From Pseudomonas vlassakiae (GTDB taxonomy: Bacteria; Pseudomonadota; Gammaproteobacteria; Pseudomonadales; Pseudomonadaceae): DNA of 64,000 nucleotides. The DNA is taken from the NCBI RefSeq assembly GCF_014269035.2, contig NZ_JABWRP020000008.1, forward strand, positions 124,001-188,000. Reading direction: 5' to 3'. The translations under genes and the position numbers were made by a program. Position 1 is the stretch's first letter, and each line of letters begins with the position of its first letter. A model generated the notes under the pieces. That model was not told where the DNA came from. It saw only the letters and a list, made by a program, of their open reading frames with translations, and made no database searches. Positions 56,694 through 64,000 of the stretch are shown here, in pieces.

Positions 56694-56710
56694 AAGTTAT
56701 CGTACAACTT
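56694..56710. promoter_or_regulatory. Near-palindromic operator before kdgD
   Basis: AAGTT and AACTT arms flank ATCGTAC, with further symmetry inside (RT-CGT-AY). It lies 57 bases upstream of the kdgD start. A related copy stands before the FCD regulator gene (50041-50057). The form agrees with GntR/FCD operators of the TTGTnnnACAA kind. Confidence 0.6.
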
Positions 56711-56788
56711 GGGTAATGAACAGTCCCCTGCAGAAATTTTTTGTGAGGGCGCACAGGTGATCGGTGCAAGGTTGGTGCTGGTGCAAAT

Positions 56789-56999
56789 ATCGAGCGCCGC
56801 CCGCGCGGCGCATCGCGGATAAATCCGCTCCTACGGTTTGTTGCAACGTGGCCATGCCTGCGAGGCCATGGTTGTCAGCCGGTTTTCACGGCTCAAGTCA
56901 TGCATCAAGGCTGGCAACTATGGCGTAACAGGTTCGGCACGTTGCAACAAACTGTAGGAGCGGATTTATCCGCGATGCGCCGCGCGGGCGGCGCTCGAT
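56789..56999. repeat. 62-base inverted repeat with one mismatch
   Basis: 56789-56850 and 56938-56999 are reverse complements over 62 bases with one mismatch (within CTACGG versus CTGTAG), around an 87-base centre. Each arm carries a REP-like core (CGCGGATAAATCCGCTCCTA). The arms are longer than a normal REP pair. Confidence 0.85.
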
Positions 57000-57205
57000 C
57001 TCATAGGCGCAAAAGATCTGACGACAACCAATCGGCAGTCATCATATCTCTTAAGGAGGGAGGGGAAAAAACGATCGCGGAGACAGGCACAAGCCCGCCG
57101 CCCGCTTCCACGGGAAGTGTTCTGGGACCAGCAGAGGGTGACCGGGGAAGCGGGGGCGACCTTGCGCCGCCCCGCGATCAAAGCTAACGAAGCTGAAACC
57201 GGGTA

Positions 57206-58015
57206 TCAGGCAGCCTGCTGGCACTTGATCTGGCTTTTGCGCACCTGCGCGCGGCAGGCATCGCCGAAGGCCTGGAAGATCTTGATCGAATCAGGGTTCT
57301 TCGCCGCTTGCCATTCCGGGTGCCACTGCACGGCAAACAGGAACGGCGAGATGCTTGGCGCGTGGATCGCCTCGACCAGGCCATCTTCGGCGTGGGCGAT
57401 CGGCTCGATGCCGGCGCCAAGGTTGCGCAGGCCCTGGCCATGCAGCGAGTTGACGCGGATCTCGTCGGTGCCCAGGGTTTCATGCAGCCAGCTGTCCGGC
57501 TTGATCTTCACGCCATGCACCTGGGCGTATTGCACATCGACCGGGTCTTCCGGGTTTTCCCGGTGGTCGTTGAAGCCAGGCTCGGCGTAGACCTTCTGGT
57601 AAATGTCGCCGCCCAGGGCAACGTTGATTTCCTGCATGCCGCGGCAGATGCCGAAAATCGGCAGGCCGCGCTTGAGCGCTGCCTTCACCAGGGGGATGTC
57701 GAACAGGTCGCGGTTCTTGTCCTGGCCTTTGCCAGGGGTTTCGTTTTCCTGGCCGTACAGGGTCGGGTCGATGTTACTACCGGCACCGGTCAGGTACACG
57801 CCGTCGGCCATGTCCAGATAGGTCTCCAGGTCATCGATGCCACAGCAGGTGGGCACCAGTACCGGGACGCAATCGGCGAAGTCGACCAGCGGGGTGATGT
57901 ATTTGTGGGTCATGACCTGATAGTCATGGCCTTTGCGCTCTTGGCTGCCCATGGTCATCAGGACGACGGGTTTGCGCAGGGAAGGTTGCTTGTTGCCAAT
58001 GTTGCTGTTGGACAT
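57206..58015 (-). CDS. Class I glutamine amidotransferase-like hydrolase (peptidase C26, PuuD-like)
   Basis: A 269-residue protein of the gamma-glutamyl-GABA hydrolase family. The nucleophile is C124 (GICRGMQEINVALGG), with H232 and E234 (WHPEW). DGVYLTGAGSNIDPTLYG is also conserved. The family cleaves gamma-glutamyl amides; in P. putida-type genomes a copy stands beside D-lysine genes, as here. It precedes the galactarate operon by about 570 bases and follows the ABC ATPase by about 300, so it is probably its own unit. Confidence 0.88.
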   Translation of the reverse strand: MSNSNIGNKQPSLRKPVVLMTMGSQERKGHDYQVMTHKYITPLVDFADCVPVLVPTCCGIDDLETYLDMADGVYLTGAGSNIDPTLYGQENETPGKGQDKNRDLFDIPLVKAALKRGLPIFGICRGMQEINVALGGDIYQKVYAEPGFNDHRENPEDPVDVQYAQVHGVKIKPDSWLHETLGTDEIRVNSLHGQGLRNLGAGIEPIAHAEDGLVEAIHAPSISPFLFAVQWHPEWQAAKNPDSIKIFQAFGDACRAQVRKSQIKCQQAA

Positions 58016-58312
58016 ATGTCACCTTATGACAGGGCTCTGCCTGTCGTTGTTGTGCAGGTGCACGGCCCGTGGCCTTGATGTGCTACCTGAAGTCCCGAGC
58101 ACTGCCGGCTCATCACGGGACGATTCCGGTCGGGGCTTGTTGATAGCTTGCCAGAGCCGTTCGATATGTCAAACGAGCAAAAAGCGGTTAAGGCGCCGAA
58201 TTACGGGGCCATAACCCTTGCGAGCCTGAGCCGGCAAGGGTTTGGCGGGGGCTATGGTCAATTATATTTAACGACGCAGTCGGTTCATTGCAGCGCTGCA
58301 ATGATCGACCGC
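58016..58312. other. Intergenic region with hairpin and perfect palindrome
   Basis: AACCCTTGC (58213-58221) and GCAAGGGTT (58234-58242) form an exact 9-base stem. A perfect 20-base palindrome spans 58285-58304 (half-site TCATTGCAGC), beginning nine bases beyond the ABC ATPase stop. The first could be a terminator; the second may be an operator or a loopless stem. The promoter of the peptidase C26 gene must lie here. Confidence 0.5.
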
Positions 58313-59095
<783 letters not shown>

Positions 59096-59117
59096 GTTGT
59101 TGTTCTCCCGCTGGGTG

Positions 59118-60362
59118 TCAGTCGAAACGTGCCGCGCTGTAAGGCGCAGGGTCAGTGAAAGGGCGCTCGCCCGTGAGCAGCTCGGCCACCAGGCGGCCGC
59201 TGACAGGGCCCAGGGTCAGGCCGTGGTGGGCGTGGCCGAAATTGAACCAAAGGCCTTTATGCCGTGGCGCAGGGCCGATTACCGGGCGCATGTCGGGCAG
59301 GCAGGGCCGGCGGCCGAGCCAGGGCTTGTCATCAAGGCGCTCACCCAGCGCCGGGAACAGCTTGCGCGCCAGCGCTTCGCAGCGCTTGAGCTGGATCTCG
59401 TTGCCCGGTGCGTCACTGGCGGCGAACTCGATACCGGTGGTCAGGCGCACGCCGCGGGCCATCGGCGCCAGTACATAGCCACCCTGGGTGTCGCAGATCG
59501 CATGCAGCAGCTGCGCACCCTCGCGGGTGCTGTAGTGCATGTGGTAGCCACGCTTGATGCCCAGCGGAATGCGGTAGCCCAGGCGCTCGAACAGGTCGCC
59601 CGACTGTGGCCCGAGGCAGGCCACCACCTCCTCGGCGGTAATCAGCCCCCGTTGGCTGTCGACCTGCCACCGGCCGTCGACCTGGCGCAGGCTGCGCGCA
59701 TCGCCATGCACGAACTGCCCGCCGCGCTGCACGAACAGTGCGGCATAGCCACGGGTGAGGGCGCCGGGGTTGGTGACGGTCTTCGGATCGAGCCAGTGGA
59801 TGCCGCCGACCACGGTGCTGTCGAGCTGGTGCTCGCACGCCTGCAACTGGCCACGTTCGAGGATCTGGTACTGCAGGCCGTAACGGGCCAGGCCCTTGAG
59901 CTCGGCCTTGGCCTGCTGGAACAGCACCGGGTCGCGATAGACCTCGATCCAGCCTTTGGCCTGGATCAGCCCTTCAAGGCCGGCCGCCTGGACCAGCGCA
60001 TCATGTTCCTCGACGCTGCGCTGAACCAGCGGCAGCATGTCGGCCGCGGCCCCGGCCAGGCGCCCGGGCGCCGACTGTTGCCAGTAGCGCAGCAGCCACG
60101 GCGCCGCCTTGGGCAAGTGCAGCACGCTGTAGCGCACATCGGGCTGGCGGTTCAGCCCATAGCGCAGCAAGGCGCCGAATTGCCGCGGGAAGGCATAGGG
60201 GATCACGCTGGAGCGCTCGATCAGCCCGGCGTTGCCATGGCTGGTGCCGGTGCCGGGGTCATCGCGGTCGAGCAGGATCACCTGGCGCCCGCGGGCCTGC
60301 AGGTGCAGCGCGGTACTGACACCGACGATGCCGGCGCCGAGGACAAGGGTCTGGCAATGCAT
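59118..60362 (-). CDS. amaD: FAD-dependent D-amino-acid dehydrogenase (AmaD-like)
   Basis: A 414-residue flavoenzyme of the DadA type. The N-terminal FAD site is LGAGIVGVSTALHLQARG with LLDRDDPGTGTSHGNAGLIE. GRRPCLPDMRPVIGPAPRHKGLWFNFGHAHHGLTLGPVSG in blocks is the conserved C-terminal part. In P. putida AmaD oxidises D-lysine to delta1-piperideine-2-carboxylate, the substrate of DpkA, whose gene is at the right edge. The symbol is given on this gene order; activity on other D-amino acids is possible. Confidence 0.82.
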   Translation of the reverse strand: MHCQTLVLGAGIVGVSTALHLQARGRQVILLDRDDPGTGTSHGNAGLIERSSVIPYAFPRQFGALLRYGLNRQPDVRYSVLHLPKAAPWLLRYWQQSAPGRLAGAAADMLPLVQRSVEEHDALVQAAGLEGLIQAKGWIEVYRDPVLFQQAKAELKGLARYGLQYQILERGQLQACEHQLDSTVVGGIHWLDPKTVTNPGALTRGYAALFVQRGGQFVHGDARSLRQVDGRWQVDSQRGLITAEEVVACLGPQSGDLFERLGYRIPLGIKRGYHMHYSTREGAQLLHAICDTQGGYVLAPMARGVRLTTGIEFAASDAPGNEIQLKRCEALARKLFPALGERLDDKPWLGRRPCLPDMRPVIGPAPRHKGLWFNFGHAHHGLTLGPVSGRLVAELLTGERPFTDPAPYSAARFD

Positions 60363-60377
60363 GGATGTATCCTTCGG

Positions 60378-61088
60378 TCAGTTCAGGTGGCGGCCCAGGC
60401 GGGCTTCCAGGTGTTTGAGCACGCGTCGGACCAGCTCGACGATCACCAGGTAGAGCACCGCGGCCCAGAGGTAGATCTGGAAGTCGAAACTGCGCGAGAA
60501 CGCCAGCTTGGTCACGCCCATCAGGTCGTAGAGGGTCACCAGCGAGGCGATGGCGCTGGCCTTGATCATCAGGATCAGCTCGTTGCCCAGCGGCCCGATG
60601 GCCACCAGCAACGATTGCGGCAGGATGACCTTGAAGAAGGTGGTCGAACGCTTGAGGTTCAGTGCCCGTGCCGCTTCGTACTGCCCCGGCGCCACGGCCA
60701 TCAGGCTGCCGCGGAAGATCTCGGCCTGGTAGGCGGCGGTGTTCAGGGTGAACGCCAGCAAGGTGCAGAACCAGGCTTCACGGAAGAACCACCAGAGGCC
60801 CAGGTCCTGCCAGAAGCCCTTGAGCGAGCCCAGGCCGTAATACAGCAGAAACAGCTGTGCCAGCAGTGGCGAGCCGCGGAAGAAGTAGATGTAGCCGGCC
60901 GCCATGCGTTGCAGCAAGCGGTGGTGCGAGAGGCGCGCCAGCGCCAGCAGCAGGCCGAGCACGGCGCCCAGGCTGAAGGAGATCGCCACCAGCTTGGCGG
61001 TCACCAGCAGGCCATCGACGAAGCGCGGGCCATAGCGCTCCAGCAGGTCCGGGTCCAGTACCAGGCCCAGCAGTTGTTCGGCACTCAT
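60378..61088 (-). CDS. Polar amino-acid ABC importer permease (second)
   Basis: A 236-residue inner-membrane protein of the HisM/ArtM class with five spans. The EAA-like loop is QYEAARALNLKRSTTFFKVILPQSL. FFRGSPLLAQLFLLYYGLG is the family hallmark. Its start overlaps the stop of the first permease by four bases. It forms a heterodimer with that protein. Confidence 0.92.
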   Translation of the reverse strand: MSAEQLLGLVLDPDLLERYGPRFVDGLLVTAKLVAISFSLGAVLGLLLALARLSHHRLLQRMAAGYIYFFRGSPLLAQLFLLYYGLGSLKGFWQDLGLWWFFREAWFCTLLAFTLNTAAYQAEIFRGSLMAVAPGQYEAARALNLKRSTTFFKVILPQSLLVAIGPLGNELILMIKASAIASLVTLYDLMGVTKLAFSRSFDFQIYLWAAVLYLVIVELVRRVLKHLEARLGRHLN

Positions 61089-61804
61089 GCGCGTGCTCCT
61101 TGCAGGTGGCGGTTGCTGCGGCGCTCGATATAGGCGAAGACCCGCCCGGAGACTGCCGAGAACAGCAGGTAAGCCAGGCAGGCGACGCCATAGAAGAACA
61201 TCGGCTCCTTGGTCACGCTGACCGCAAGGTTGGTCTGGCGCATCAGGTCGACCAGCGAGATGGTGGATACCAGCGAAGTGTCCTTGAGCAACGACAGCCA
61301 GTTGTTCGACAGGCCTGGCAGGGCGATGCGGGTCAGTTGCGGCAGCACCACCTTGAAGAACCCGGTGCGCTTGCTCAGGCCCAGCGCCGAGCAGGCCTCC
61401 AGCTGGCCCTTGGGCAGGGTCTTGAACGCCGCCAGCCAGATTTCGCTGGAGAACGCTGCGAAGACCAGGCTGAAGGCGATCATGGCGGCCAGGAAGGTGT
61501 TGATCAGGAACTCGCCTTCATAACCCATGGCGGCCAGCAGCTTTTGTGCAGCGATCTGGCAGCCGTAATAGATGATCAGCAAGGTCAGCAACTCGGGCAG
61601 CCCGCGGAACACCGTGGAAAAGCTGGTGGCCCAGGCTCGGGCCAGGCGTTTGCGCGAGCGCGCCGCCAGGGCGACGGCCAGGCCCAGCGGCAGGCCGATG
61701 GGCAGGCAGGCGAGGGCCAGCGACACGGTAACCAGCGCGCCGGCCAGCAGCGCCTGGCCCCAGCCGCCACTGGCGAAGGACAGCAAGGACAATTGATCGA
61801 GCAT
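61085..61804 (-). CDS. Polar amino-acid ABC importer permease (first)
   Basis: A 239-residue permease of the HisQ/ArtQ class. Conserved parts are VFRGLPELLTLLIIYYGCQ and GQLEACSALGLSKRTGFFKVVLPQL. The ATG at 61804 follows AAAGGGG; the frame is open further to 62029, but only through the REP and tandem repeats. The 245-base gap to the binding-protein gene, filled with repeats, may tune the ratio of binding protein to permease. Confidence 0.92.
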   Translation of the reverse strand: MLDQLSLLSFASGGWGQALLAGALVTVSLALACLPIGLPLGLAVALAARSRKRLARAWATSFSTVFRGLPELLTLLIIYYGCQIAAQKLLAAMGYEGEFLINTFLAAMIAFSLVFAAFSSEIWLAAFKTLPKGQLEACSALGLSKRTGFFKVVLPQLTRIALPGLSNNWLSLLKDTSLVSTISLVDLMRQTNLAVSVTKEPMFFYGVACLAYLLFSAVSGRVFAYIERRSNRHLQGARA

Positions 61805-61837
61805 GACGAACCCCTTTGACGGGTAATGCGGTGTCTG

Positions 61838-61885
61838 TGTGGGAATGCCTGTGGGAATGCCTGTGGGAATGCCTGTGGGAATGCC
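61838..61885. repeat. Four tandem 12-base repeats next to a REP element
   Basis: TGTGGGAATGCC occurs four times head to tail (61838-61885), followed at once by the related REP sequence TGTGGGAGCGGCC. The unit looks like an expanded, mutated REP edge. A smaller three-fold repeat of the complementary edge (GGCCGCTCCCACA) lies at 61988-62024 on the other side. Confidence 0.88.
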
Positions 61886-62000
61886 TGTGGGAGCGGCCTT
61901 GCGTCGCGAAAGGGCTGCGCAGCAGCCCCAGGATTTATGCATCAGCACAGAATGCCGGGGCCGCCTTGCGGCCCTTTCGCGACGCAAGGCCGCTCCCACA
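61886..62000. repeat. Perfect 29-base REP inverted repeat
   Basis: 61886-61914 and 61972-62000 are exact reverse complements over 29 bases, with a 57-base centre. It lies between the solute-binding gene and the first permease gene inside an operon. It may stop 3' exonucleases or attenuate transcription. Confidence 0.85.
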
Positions 62001-62049
62001 GGCCGCTCCCACAGGCCGCTCCTACACAAATTGCGCAGTTTTCCGAAGA

Positions 62050-62802
62050 TCAGTTGTAGATATCGAAGGCAAAGTACTTGCTGGCGATCTTCTGGTAGGT
62101 GCCGTTGGCAACGATCTCGGCCAGTGCGGTGTTCAGCCGCTGGCGCAGCGCGTCATCGTCCTTGCGCACGGCAATCGCAGCGTCGGCCTTGGTGTTGGCT
62201 ACATCGCCAAGGATCTTGCAGCAGTCGCCGCCATTCTTGTTCATCCACTCGTGCAGCGGGAACTTGTCGGCGATCACCCCGTCCAGGCGGCCGGCGGCGA
62301 GGTCGGCGTTGGCCTCGTCCATGGTCGGGTAGAGCTTCACCTCGGCGCCGGCCTTGGCGTAAACGTCTTCGGCATAGATGGCCTGGGTCGAGGACGACTG
62401 GGCGCCGACGGTATAGCCGTCGAACGTGGTTTGCGCGTCGCTGATCTTGCTGTCCTTGGCCACGGCGACGGTCAGCGGGGTGCGGTAGTAGTGGTCGGTG
62501 AAGGCGATTTTCTTGCGCCGTTCCTCGGTGTCGATCATCGAGGCCACCACCGCGTCGTACTTGCGCGCCATCAAGGCGGGAATGATGCCTTCCCAGTCCT
62601 GGGCAACCAGGGTGCATTCGACTTTCATCTGCTCGCACAGGGCATGGGTGATGTCGATGTCGAAGCCGTGCAGCTGATTATCGGCATCGACATAGTTGAA
62701 GGGCGGGTAGGCCCCTTCGGTGGCGAAGCGCAGGGTCTCGGCGCTGGCGTTAGCGGCCAGCAGCAGGGCACACGCACCCAGCATTGCCATGGTCTTGTTC
62801 AT
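62050..62802 (-). CDS. Amino-acid ABC solute-binding protein (HisJ/ArgT type)
   Basis: A 250-residue periplasmic protein with signal peptide (MAMLGACALLLAANASA). Ligand-site blocks are LRFATEGAYPPFNYVDADNQLHGFDIDI and DAVVASMIDTEERRKKIAFTDHYYRTPLTV. The class binds lysine, arginine, ornithine or histidine. Together with the dehydrogenase and dpkA, D-lysine or a related basic amino acid is the likely ligand. It starts 21 bases after the RpiR regulator stop. Confidence 0.9.
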   Translation of the reverse strand: MNKTMAMLGACALLLAANASAETLRFATEGAYPPFNYVDADNQLHGFDIDITHALCEQMKVECTLVAQDWEGIIPALMARKYDAVVASMIDTEERRKKIAFTDHYYRTPLTVAVAKDSKISDAQTTFDGYTVGAQSSSTQAIYAEDVYAKAGAEVKLYPTMDEANADLAAGRLDGVIADKFPLHEWMNKNGGDCCKILGDVANTKADAAIAVRKDDDALRQRLNTALAEIVANGTYQKIASKYFAFDIYN

Positions 62803-62823
62803 CTCGCACCTCTTGCACTCTTG

Positions 62824-63696
62824 CTATTGTTGTTTGCCCGCGGGCCACGAGGTGTAGCCGACGAACTCGTTATGTAGAGCGGCAGTTGCTTCCAAGCGTT
62901 TTTCAACATCAGGCCCGAGCTTCTTGCAGACCTCGTTGACCATCAGGTGCACCCACGACAGCATGGTCGCGGTGGACTCCCAGAACAGGTTGAATTCGGT
63001 GGGGATGCGGAACACTTCGTCGGCATGGGCATCGGCCCAGTCGCAGAAGGTATCGGTCACCAGGGTGACCGGGATGCCGGCGGCGCGTGCCTTCTGGCAC
63101 AGCTGCAGGGCGTGGCGCGAATAGCGGCGGGCCTCGAACACCACCAGCGCGGTGTCTTCACTGCGGCCGAGCAGCACCTCGCCGAAGTGCCCGGCGCTGC
63201 CATCGACCAGCTGCACGCCATCGCGCAGGTATTGCAGCAGGTGGCTCATGCACATGGCGATGCCGCGTTCGGTCTGGAAGCCGGCGATGCACACCCGTGG
63301 CTTTGCTGCCAGGCGCTGGGCCACGGCGTGCCAGGCGTCGCTCTGGCGGTATTCGTGGACGCGTACCAGCGCGGCGATTTCCCGCTCCAGGCTGCCGGCG
63401 TTGTCGCTGACATCCTGGTTCTGGCGGTATTCTTGCAGGCGATCACCCATCAGCCAGGGGCCGTCGCCGAGGTCGCTCTGCAGGTCTTGCTTGAGCGCCT
63501 TGAGATGGGCATAACCGAGGGAGCGGCAGAAACGCCCGACGCTGGACTCGCTGACACCCAGCTTGGCGGCAATGCTGGCCGAGGTCTGGAACGGCAGTTC
63601 GTGCAGGTTGGCGAGCATGTAGCTGGCGATCTTGCGGCCTGAGGCTGCGGCCCCTTGCAGGCTGTTTTCCAGGCGTTGCTTGATCGGTTGGCTCAT
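62824..63696 (-). CDS. MurR/RpiR-family regulator
   Basis: A 290-residue protein with an N-terminal HTH (YMLANLHELPFQTSASIAAKLGVSESSVGRFCRSLGYAHLKALKQDL in blocks) and a SIS domain (GFQTERGIAMCMSHLLQYLRDGVQLVDG). SIS domains bind phosphosugars, but in P. putida RpiR members are also found beside D-lysine genes. It is first in the operon and divergent from dpkA; the TGACAG/CTGTCA repeats between them are its candidate sites. Confidence 0.9.
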   Translation of the reverse strand: MSQPIKQRLENSLQGAAASGRKIASYMLANLHELPFQTSASIAAKLGVSESSVGRFCRSLGYAHLKALKQDLQSDLGDGPWLMGDRLQEYRQNQDVSDNAGSLEREIAALVRVHEYRQSDAWHAVAQRLAAKPRVCIAGFQTERGIAMCMSHLLQYLRDGVQLVDGSAGHFGEVLLGRSEDTALVVFEARRYSRHALQLCQKARAAGIPVTLVTDTFCDWADAHADEVFRIPTEFNLFWESTATMLSWVHLMVNEVCKKLGPDVEKRLEATAALHNEFVGYTSWPAGKQQ

Positions 63697-63739
63697 GCTG
63701 CGGCTCCAGGTGAGGCGTGGAATAGAAAATGGCTGTTTT

Positions 63740-63774
63740 CTGTCATCGCGTCAACATTTGACAGATAGCTGTCA
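63740..63774. promoter_or_regulatory. Repeated CTGTCA/TGACAG half-sites between the RpiR operon and dpkA
   Basis: CTGTCA (63740-63745), TGACAG (63759-63764) and CTGTCA (63769-63774) form two overlapping inverted repeats in the shared promoter space. Spacing is 13 and 4 bases. The RpiR-family regulator encoded alongside is the natural candidate to bind. Confidence 0.55.
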
Positions 63775-63840
63775 CTTATCGGAAAGTTTTTGTCGTTGCA
63801 TACGCTGTTGCCATTCCAATTCCAAGAAAGGAGCTACAGA

Positions 63841-64000
63841 TGTCCGCACCTTCCACCAGCCCGCTCGTGCGCCTGCCCTTCGCCGAGCTGCAGGGGCTGT
63901 TGCAAGCGATCCTCCAGCAGCACGGTTGCAGCGAGGCGGTAGCCAACGTGCTGGCCCACAACTGCGCCAGTGCCCAGCGCGATGGCGCCCACAGCCATGG
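63841..64000 (+). CDS. dpkA: Delta1-piperideine-2-carboxylate reductase (N-terminus; cut by window edge)
   Basis: The first 53 residues of a malate/L-lactate dehydrogenase-family protein. VRLPFAELQGLLQAILQQHGCSE and LAHNCASAQRDGAHSHG match the start of pseudomonad DpkA, which reduces delta1-piperideine-2-carboxylate to L-pipecolate with NADPH in D-lysine breakdown. AAGGAG lies eight bases before the ATG. It is divergent from the RpiR operon that encodes the D-amino-acid dehydrogenase making its substrate. The rest lies outside the window. Confidence 0.88.

Larger units (their letters stand above)
56638..57205. other. 568-base gap before kdgD
   Basis: No gene is supported here. The space holds the candidate kdgD operator (56694-56710) and a large REP-type inverted repeat (56789-56999). 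A GC-rich imperfect hairpin (57150-57175) lies just downstream of the peptidase C26 gene and may end it. A Shine-Dalgarno-like AAGGAGGGAGG near 57052-57062 has no credible frame after it. Confidence 0.55.

Noticed and set aside
56900..57187. A 95-codon plus-strand frame after an AAGGAGGGAGG-like site
   Set aside because: Its start lies upstream of the Shine-Dalgarno-like sequence and its product is repeat-derived and unstructured.
61838..62024. Short regular repeats considered as a CRISPR array
   Set aside because: The units are directly tandem without spacers, are related to REP edges, and no cas genes are present.

Overview
The window is a high-GC, densely coded stretch of a Pseudomonas chromosome, most likely from the P. 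putida group. This rests on GC-rich codon use, many short P. putida-type REP palindromes (for example 36418-36527, 46057-46119, 50863-50972, 61886-62000), and a right-hand gene order (galactarate operon, peptidase C26, D-amino-acid operon, RpiR regulator, dpkA) that I recall from P. putida KT2440. No rRNA, tRNA, CRISPR array, insertion sequence or prophage was recognised. Both ends cut genes: a methyltransferase on the left and dpkA on the right.

Left third (1-21500). It opens with a membrane phosphatase plus Ais-like phosphatase pair, several small proteins, transporters and LysR/AraC regulators, and an SDR protein whose YxxxK motif is replaced. Next comes a four-gene operon (9373-15406) of three HflK/HflC-like SPFH membrane proteins and a metal P1B-type ATPase; two of its members start with His-rich tails, and the upstream region carries repeated palindromic elements. 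A perfect 21-bp palindrome separates it from a chemoreceptor gene. A second compact system (18798-20952) encodes an exported EF-hand protein with six EGKCG motifs, an MNIO/DUF692 enzyme and a DUF2063 partner: a metal-binding modified-peptide (bufferin/HvfABC-like) cassette.

Middle (21500-50000). Here lie a sulfonate-type ABC importer, a TetR/MFS drug-efflux pair with a clear palindromic operator candidate, and a pqiA-pqiA-pqiB-pqiC membrane lipid transport operon that continues into a diguanylate cyclase and a periplasmic solute-binding protein. They are followed by a molybdenum hydroxylase (2Fe-2S subunit, Tat-exported large subunit, tri-haem cytochrome c, XdhC), an OsmC-YcaO fusion protein, a PQQ-type sugar dehydrogenase lipoprotein, small exported proteins, and one probable gene remnant (47765-48060).

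Right third (50000-64000). Two GntR-family regulators stand back to back. Then comes the galactarate catabolic operon kdgD-MFS-garD-ketoglutarate semialdehyde dehydrogenase, which converts galactarate to 2-oxoglutarate. A 17-bp near-palindrome in front of kdgD recurs in front of the FCD regulator gene, suggesting that regulator controls both. The last block is a D-lysine type operon: RpiR regulator, solute-binding protein, two permeases, FAD D-amino-acid dehydrogenase and ABC ATPase, divergent from dpkA. Repeated TGACAG/CTGTCA half-sites lie in the shared promoter region.

Functions were read from translated motifs and family knowledge only; no database search was run.
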